Below, one piece after another: positions 59,108 to 64,000 of a stretch of DNA of 64,000 nt. The stretch is from Pyronema omphalodes. Taxonomy: Eukaryota; Ascomycota; Pezizomycetes; Pezizales; Pyronemataceae. Position 1 is the stretch's first letter. Each line of letters begins with the position of its first letter. The stretch covers positions 372,001 to 436,000 of the forward strand of contig JAJJXM010000031.1 of the NCBI GenBank assembly GCA_024516155.1. The letters run 5' to 3'. The notes beneath the pieces are model-generated. The model was not told the DNA's origin. It saw nothing but the letters and a program-made list of their open reading frames with translations, and made no database searches. The position numbers were made by a program, and so were the translations under genes.

Positions 59108-61379
59108 AGAAAGATGGAAAGATGGATATGTTATTTCTTCCTATCGTTAAACTTAACTTTAACTTTTACCTTGGTTTTGGTTTTTGGTTTTTGGTTTTTG
59201 ATTTTTGAAGTTTCTTGGAAGGACTGTTGTGGTGTTGTGGTATTGTGGTGTCATGGTGTCGTGGTGTCGTGGTGTTATAGTACCTAGGATGAGAATGATA
59301 TTTTACTTTACTTTACTTTATTAGGTATTGTATTAAACATCCACATCCACATACGCATATCATAGGATATTAGGACATTGGAATATTGAAATATACTACT
59401 CCACCGCTACGTATACATCTACCGGTGCGCATATATAAACAATAATACCGCTCCATTACCCACCACACAACCACACAACCACACAGCCGGCGATTCTACG
59501 CAGCATCTACCACAAGCAAAAACATATTCCTCGGGAAGAAAAAGCAACAATTAGCAAGCAACAATCGAAACTTTAGGTATCAGCTCTTATTCTCGAAATT
59601 CCTCTCCTCTTCTTCCACCCCTCTGGGATCATATAATGTCGCCAATGAATATTCTAATTTCTGATTTTTTAGAGGTACTATATAGAGGATAATCATTTTT
59701 TTTTGAGTTATATGGGGAGTGGGGTTTTACTAGTGAATTGATAATAGGGATAGGGATAGGGATGGATAGGGATGGTATGGTATGGTATGGATATGATCAT
59801 CGATCATCGACCGTCGACCGTTGACCGTCGGTATATCGTATTTCCTTATTTTGGGTTTCCTTATTTCCTTATTTCCTTATTGCGGGTTTCCTTTTTCTTA
59901 TGGGATTATCAAACCATATAAATAATCCCGGCTCTTATGTGGTTAATTCAACTAATGAAAAAATATAGCGGTTTTGGAAGAGAAGATACTTTTTTTTCCT
60001 AGAAAAAGTGTATTATTTCTAATCATGACATGTGGGGTTGATATAAAAGCTTAACGGGCTTGAGAAAATACCCGTAAATCAAAATAATTATTGGCATTGT
60101 ATGTATTGTTTATTATGTTTATGTACATCAACCACTTTCGCAAAGTCGTAAAGTCGTAAAGCCGCAAGTGGCAGAGCCGCACCTTAAACCACACACAATC
60201 ACCTTGCAAAGGAAAGTTTCCTTTCTCTATCACGATATGCATCATACATATGTTGGTTTCTTGTTGATCGCTGGAATGTTTATACCGGTACCTTGCATAA
60301 AAATCGTGATTTACAGGGCAGGGCAGGGCAGGGGAGGGGACGTGACGTGACGTGTCATGGGGTGGCGAGTTGTGATACGGATATGGACATGGATTGGATG
60401 GATGGGATTGGAGGTGTGGTGTTTTTTTTTTTGCTGCGCGCTGTTTTTTCTTTTGGTTCCGGTTGGGTGATCGCATGACTGACTTGGCTGGAAATGCCCG
60501 TGCTGTATTGTGATGTTTGCAGGTGAAGGTGAAGATAAGTTTGAGGGAGAGAAGTGGAGGAGAGAAGAGAAATAGATTCACTCGGTTTCTCAGTTTCTCA
60601 GTTTCTCAGTTTCTCTGTTTCTCGGGTTCTCAGTTTCGCCCAGTTAAGCGCTTAAGCTATCCCCTCTCTCCTCTCTCTCCCCCCAATCCCCCCAATCCCC
60701 TCAGCAGAAACGCGTCAAGTTACCTTACCTTACCTTACCTTTACTTACCTACCTTAACCTTACCGGCCTATCCTATCTGCACAGTGCGCAACCCCCCCGC
60801 CTAGCTTCGCCCAAACCCCGGCCAATAGGCAGGCTATTCTAGGATCCGTTCAATTCGCCAAAGAGCTTTCGCCAACACAGAGCTGCTTTTGCTTGCTGTT
60901 GCTGTTGCTTGTAACTGAACTGAACCCCGCACAACAAGAACAACAAGCACGAGTTTTTTTTCCAATTGTCCTCTCCTCTTCTGTCCTCTCCTGGCAACAG
61001 GCCCCGATCTATTCGTGTTCCTGCAACCCCCCTCCCACCAGGAAGTGATATATATAAGAATCAGAAACCCCCTCCCCCCGCCCCATCACCCCACCCCACC
61101 CAACCTAACCTTTTCGTCGAGGAGAGGAAGAAAGTAACACCCACCTATCCACCTAACACAAACCTCCCGTCTGTGGATTCATACCGATTCCGATACGAAA
61201 CGAACGGATCTTACGACTTACGACTCGAGATTGCGATACTGTCTGTACTTTACATACTAACACGCTGACTTGCCGTTTGACGTTTGACGTTGGACGTTTG
61301 ACGAAACGCGTGGTTTATACTACTGCTATTACATACCCCAAACCCTCGGAATCTTGAATTCTCGGAATCCTAAGTCATC

Positions 61380-62651
61380 ATGTTTGATTTATTTGCAAAG
61401 CTTCTTTGGTAAGAATTTCTGTCCTGTCGAGTTGCTGTAGCTATCCCCCGCATTTGCTCCCTCCTCCTCCCCGCCCCGCTCGCTCGCTCGGTGGGTAGAG
61501 AGATAGATGTGCGAATAACCATCACAATCGCAACTAAAGCTCAAGTTCCTGAAGCCCGAGCTGGAGCTTAAGCTTGAGCCTGAGGTCCATACGTTATAAA
61601 GACACAAGAAAGCTAACAAATTCACAGCTCGGTCGCGACCTTCGCATTCCCAGTTTTCGCATCTTACAAGGCGTTGAAATCAAATGATCCCTCGCAGTTA
61701 ACTCCTTGGGTTATTTACTGGGTGGTTATGAGCTGTGTTTTCTTTGTTGAGAGTTGGATTGGTTGGGCTATTTCATGGTATGTCTTGACGAGATTCCCGA
61801 ATCCGCGGTGTCGATCTCTCCACCTCCCCGCCTTATGATATTTGCCCTCCCTCGGCTCCACCACCCCCTCCCCCACCCCCCTTACCTTCCTCCCACCACT
61901 ACCGCCACCACCATTACACATCACACATGATTTTCGCACTCGGATATCATTACCCCCGTTACCCCGCATTTTTCCAAAACACGAGCTAACCACCCCCAGG
62001 TTCCCCTTCTACCAAGACGCACGAGCAATCTTCATGCTCTGGCTCGTGCTTCCGCAGACGCAAGGAGCCACCAAGCTCTACTTTGAGTACATCCACCCAC
62101 AACTTTCCGAGCACGAGCAACAAATCGAAGAATTCATTGCCAAATCCCACGAACAAGCCAAAGCCGCCGGAGCAGAGTACATCCAGCGTCTTATCGAAAG
62201 TGCCAAAGCCGCCATCTTCGGCGGTTTAGTCAACGATGGACGTCCCATGACTCCTGTCCCGACCGACGCCGCCGGTTACGCCCAACACCTCTTCAACCGC
62301 TGGAAGGTCCCCCAGATTGGTAACGCCCCGCAGTTGGCGAGTGATTTGTATAGCTTCATGTCCACCGCCCTTAACCAACCTCCCCAGGGACAGGGAAATG
62401 AGAAACAGCATGCTACTAACCTTATCCCCCCTCATGTTAAGACTCAGCAGGAGAAACAGAGGTTCATTGAGTTGCAGAGAGAGAGGTTAAAAACTGTTAT
62501 GGCGGCCTTGGAATCAGAAATGGAGGGTCTTGAACCTAAACCTATCCCCAAGAGCATGAGCCAGGGAAATATCTCTGTTGCTGGTGACTTTGAGAAGGTT
62601 AGCTTAAGCGATGCTGATAGTGATAATGGCTGGGGAAAGACTACGCAGTAA
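61380..62651 (+). CDS. REEP/Yop1-type (TB2/DP1/HVA22) ER membrane protein
   Basis: Three exons are proposed: 61380-61408, 61628-61777 and 62000-62651 (276 aa). The joins give MFDLFAKLL-C-SVATFAFPVFASYKALKSND, and AISW to FPFYQDARAIF. Residues ~10-105 form the TB2/DP1/HVA22 domain: two hydrophobic hairpins (SVATFAFPVFASY; TPWVIYWVVMSCVFFVESWIGWAISW; then FMLWLVLPQTQGATKLYFEYI), with the signature LPQTQGATKLY. An amphipathic stretch HEQQIEEFIAKSHEQAKAAG follows. Yop1/REEP proteins bend ER tubules with reticulons. The hydrophilic C-terminal ~150 residues exceed Yop1 (about 170-180 aa), so this may be the longer HVA22-domain paralogue rather than Yop1 itself. Both introns are long (219 and 222 nt) with good ends; the CTAAC before CACCCCCAG is clear. 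The first exon is short (29 nt) but fits the family start. Confidence 0.88.
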
Positions 62652-63488
62652 ATGTGTGTGTTATTGGACCTTTGATTATAGGATGTGGATGTGGATGTGA
62701 TGTGATGTGATGGGTACGGATGTGGCGGGATAAGGATGTTGGGGTGTGTGTATGGGTATGTGACGGTGATGAACCAGGGACCGGGACGTATCCAGGGCAC
62801 AAAGGACAAAAGACAAAAGACAAAAGACAAAAGGTGTTTCTAACTTTTCTTCGGAGGTATTATGTTTCTTGTTCTTGCTCCTGTCATTCTTGTTATCAGA
62901 GTCGTAGTTCGTTTATCATGGCGAATTTTTTTCTGTTTTTCTTTGTTTTGAGTGTATGATAGTCATTGGTATAAAAACACTTTTTGTTTTTTTCTCGCTT
63001 CTTTCGTTTCTTTTCGTTTTCGTTTTCGTTTGTTGCTTTCTCGTTGCTTTTTCGTTTGTTGTGAACACCGATATGAGGACTTCCTTTGCGAAATAATAAG
63101 GAAAATTAAGAATGGCTTTGATACTCGTTTGATATGAACTTATGGACTTATGGACTTATGAACTTACGGACTGGAAAATGGAATGGACTTACGGAATGGA
63201 ATGGAATGGAAACATATCGTGCTTGTGAAGCGGGGTGGAGATCGCTGTGATTCGTATGCTTCGTATGCTTCATATGAATGCGGGTGGAAAATGTTTCTGT
63301 TTTTGTTTCGTGTGTTATGTTGCTATGTGACGTGGGCGGGCTGGGAGGCATGGCGTGCGGGCGGGCGTGCGGGCGGGCGGGCGGGCGGGCGGCGCGATGG
63401 TGAACGGCGATGGTGAACGGCGATGGTGAAGCGGGCGACCGAGCGGGCGGGATGCTGAAACGGAAGCGGAAGCGAAAAAAAAAAGGAA
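62652..63488. other. REEP gene 3' flank and GC-rich spacer
   Basis: No gene supported. Short tandems are GATGTG (62682-62712), AAGACAA (62807-62831), TTCGTTTTCG (63015-63030) and GCGGGCGG (63356-63392). The last is unusually GC-rich for this window and ends in a 12-nt A run at 63475-63483, the T-run terminator of the minus-strand tRNA. Confidence 0.5.
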
Positions 63489-63562
63489 TGATTTCACCCA
63501 GGCTCGATCTGGGGACCTTCAGTGTGTTAGACTGATGTGATAACCAACTACACCATGAAACC
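63489..63562 (-). tRNA. tRNA-Val (anticodon AAC)
   Basis: Intact 74-nt cloverleaf on the minus strand, same body as the other tRNA-Val genes. On its strand it is followed by TTCC and a long T run, a strong Pol III terminator. Its 5' end faces the tRNA-Val at 63933. Confidence 0.95.
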
Positions 63563-63932
63563 AAACTGTTAGTATTTCCTCCACATATGCCAATATAAGA
63601 TTTATAGTATCGCGAAATGGTGAATGTTACGGGATGATGGAAGTTGATGTTGAGAGGGTGAGAGGGTGAGAGGGTGAGAGGGTGAGAGGGTGAGAGGGTG
63701 AGAGGGTGAGAGGGTGATTGGAGTAACAGCAAAGCCATCACAATATCAATCAAATTCCATATCATGAAATGAAAATACATAAATATTTTATTTAATAGTA
63801 ATAATAATAATAATAAATGAGAGATATATATATCATTAGGTAAGATAGGTTAAAAGGGGATATAATATTATCAATATTACAAAAAACAAATAGTATTATT
63901 AATGGTTATAAAACATGCTAATGAAAAAATCC
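63563..63932. other. Spacer between divergent tRNA-Val genes
   Basis: Contains an 8-bp (GAGAGGGT)n array at 63653-63716 and then strongly AT-rich sequence with ATA and TAA runs (63780-63925). No gene. Confidence 0.6.
63653..63716 (+). repeat. (GAGAGGGT)n microsatellite
   Basis: About eight perfect 8-bp units, directly between two divergent tRNA genes. Confidence 0.95.
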
Positions 63933-64000
63933 GGTTTCATGGTGTAGTTGGTTATCACATCAGTCTAACACACTGAAGGTCCCCAGATCGAGCCTGGGTG
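63933..64000 (+). tRNA. tRNA-Val (anticodon AAC), cut by window end
   Basis: The first 68 of the expected 74 bases match the other tRNA-Val genes through the T arm and the start of the 3' acceptor strand (GGGTG). The last six bases lie outside the window, so completeness cannot be confirmed. Confidence 0.93.

Larger units (their letters stand above)
55599..61379. other. Long gene-free region of microsatellites
   Basis: No supportable gene in about 5.8 kb. Tandem motifs dominate: TTCGTGGTTGGTAG (55615-55675), GTGTG (55778-55795), CAGCACAG (56446-56490), CATCCACC (56540-56580), AACCAG (57341-57402), TATGCAGGA (58050-58092), GATGCCA (58148-58180), TCGTATCATC (58358-58392), GGTAGGT (58699-58860), GGCAAGAT (59054-59107), TTCCTTA (59842-59880), TTTCTCAG (60590-60620) and TTACC (60721-60765). 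G runs are at 56605 and 57538. Open frames here are read-throughs of repeats. Confidence 0.6.

Noticed and set aside
1..64000. CRISPR array, bacterial operon or viral genome
   Set aside because: Spliced genes and eukaryotic tRNAs show this is fungal nuclear DNA. No regularly spaced repeats with unique spacers were seen.

Overview
The window looks like nuclear DNA of a filamentous ascomycete (Pezizomycotina). Protein genes are split by short introns of about 45-90 nt with CTRAC-type branch sites and near-consensus GT..AG ends. The gene set is typically fungal: Yak1-type DYRK kinase, Erg9 squalene synthase, kynureninase, Isa2, a divergent CorA, an NRDE/TANGO2-like protein and a Yop1/REEP-like protein. 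The genus cannot be fixed from sequence alone. Gene density is low, and gene-free stretches are rich in microsatellites and in G or C homopolymers.

Layout. 1-8690: no gene I can support. 8691-9747 (+): inositol-monophosphatase-family enzyme. 10238-10311 (-): tRNA-Val(AAC). 11036-11524 (+): Isa2-like Fe-S assembly protein. 12009-12081 (+): tRNA-Lys(CUU). 12654-14195 (+): kynureninase. 14196-24395: gene-poor, with decayed hAT transposon pieces at 16-18.5 kb. 24396-28090 (+): Yak1-like kinase. 31307-35148 (+): CorA-like membrane protein with a very long Pro/Gln-rich tail. 34978-39360 and 41948-46400: two direct copies of a ~4.4 kb segment. Each copy carries the 3' end of the CorA-like gene, a small SAP-domain gene, an intact tRNA-Val and a decayed tRNA-Val. 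50347-52303 (-): squalene synthase. 53825-55598 (-): NRDE/TANGO2-like. 61380-62651 (+): REEP/Yop1-like. 63489-63562 (-) and 63933-64000+ (+): a divergent pair of tRNA-Val genes.

The protein genes are independent housekeeping or regulatory functions (NAD synthesis from tryptophan, sterol synthesis, Fe-S assembly, nutrient signalling, ER shaping) and do not form a pathway cluster. The unusual part is 35-47 kb. It contains a large duplication with intact small genes, a 234-nt MITE-like insertion present in only one copy, a minisatellite expanded in only the other copy, and a near-perfect 55-bp inverted repeat. Repeated tRNA-Val(AAC) genes, five intact and two decayed, occur across the whole window. 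All splice models are hand-built from reading frames, splice motifs and family conservation. No database search was run.
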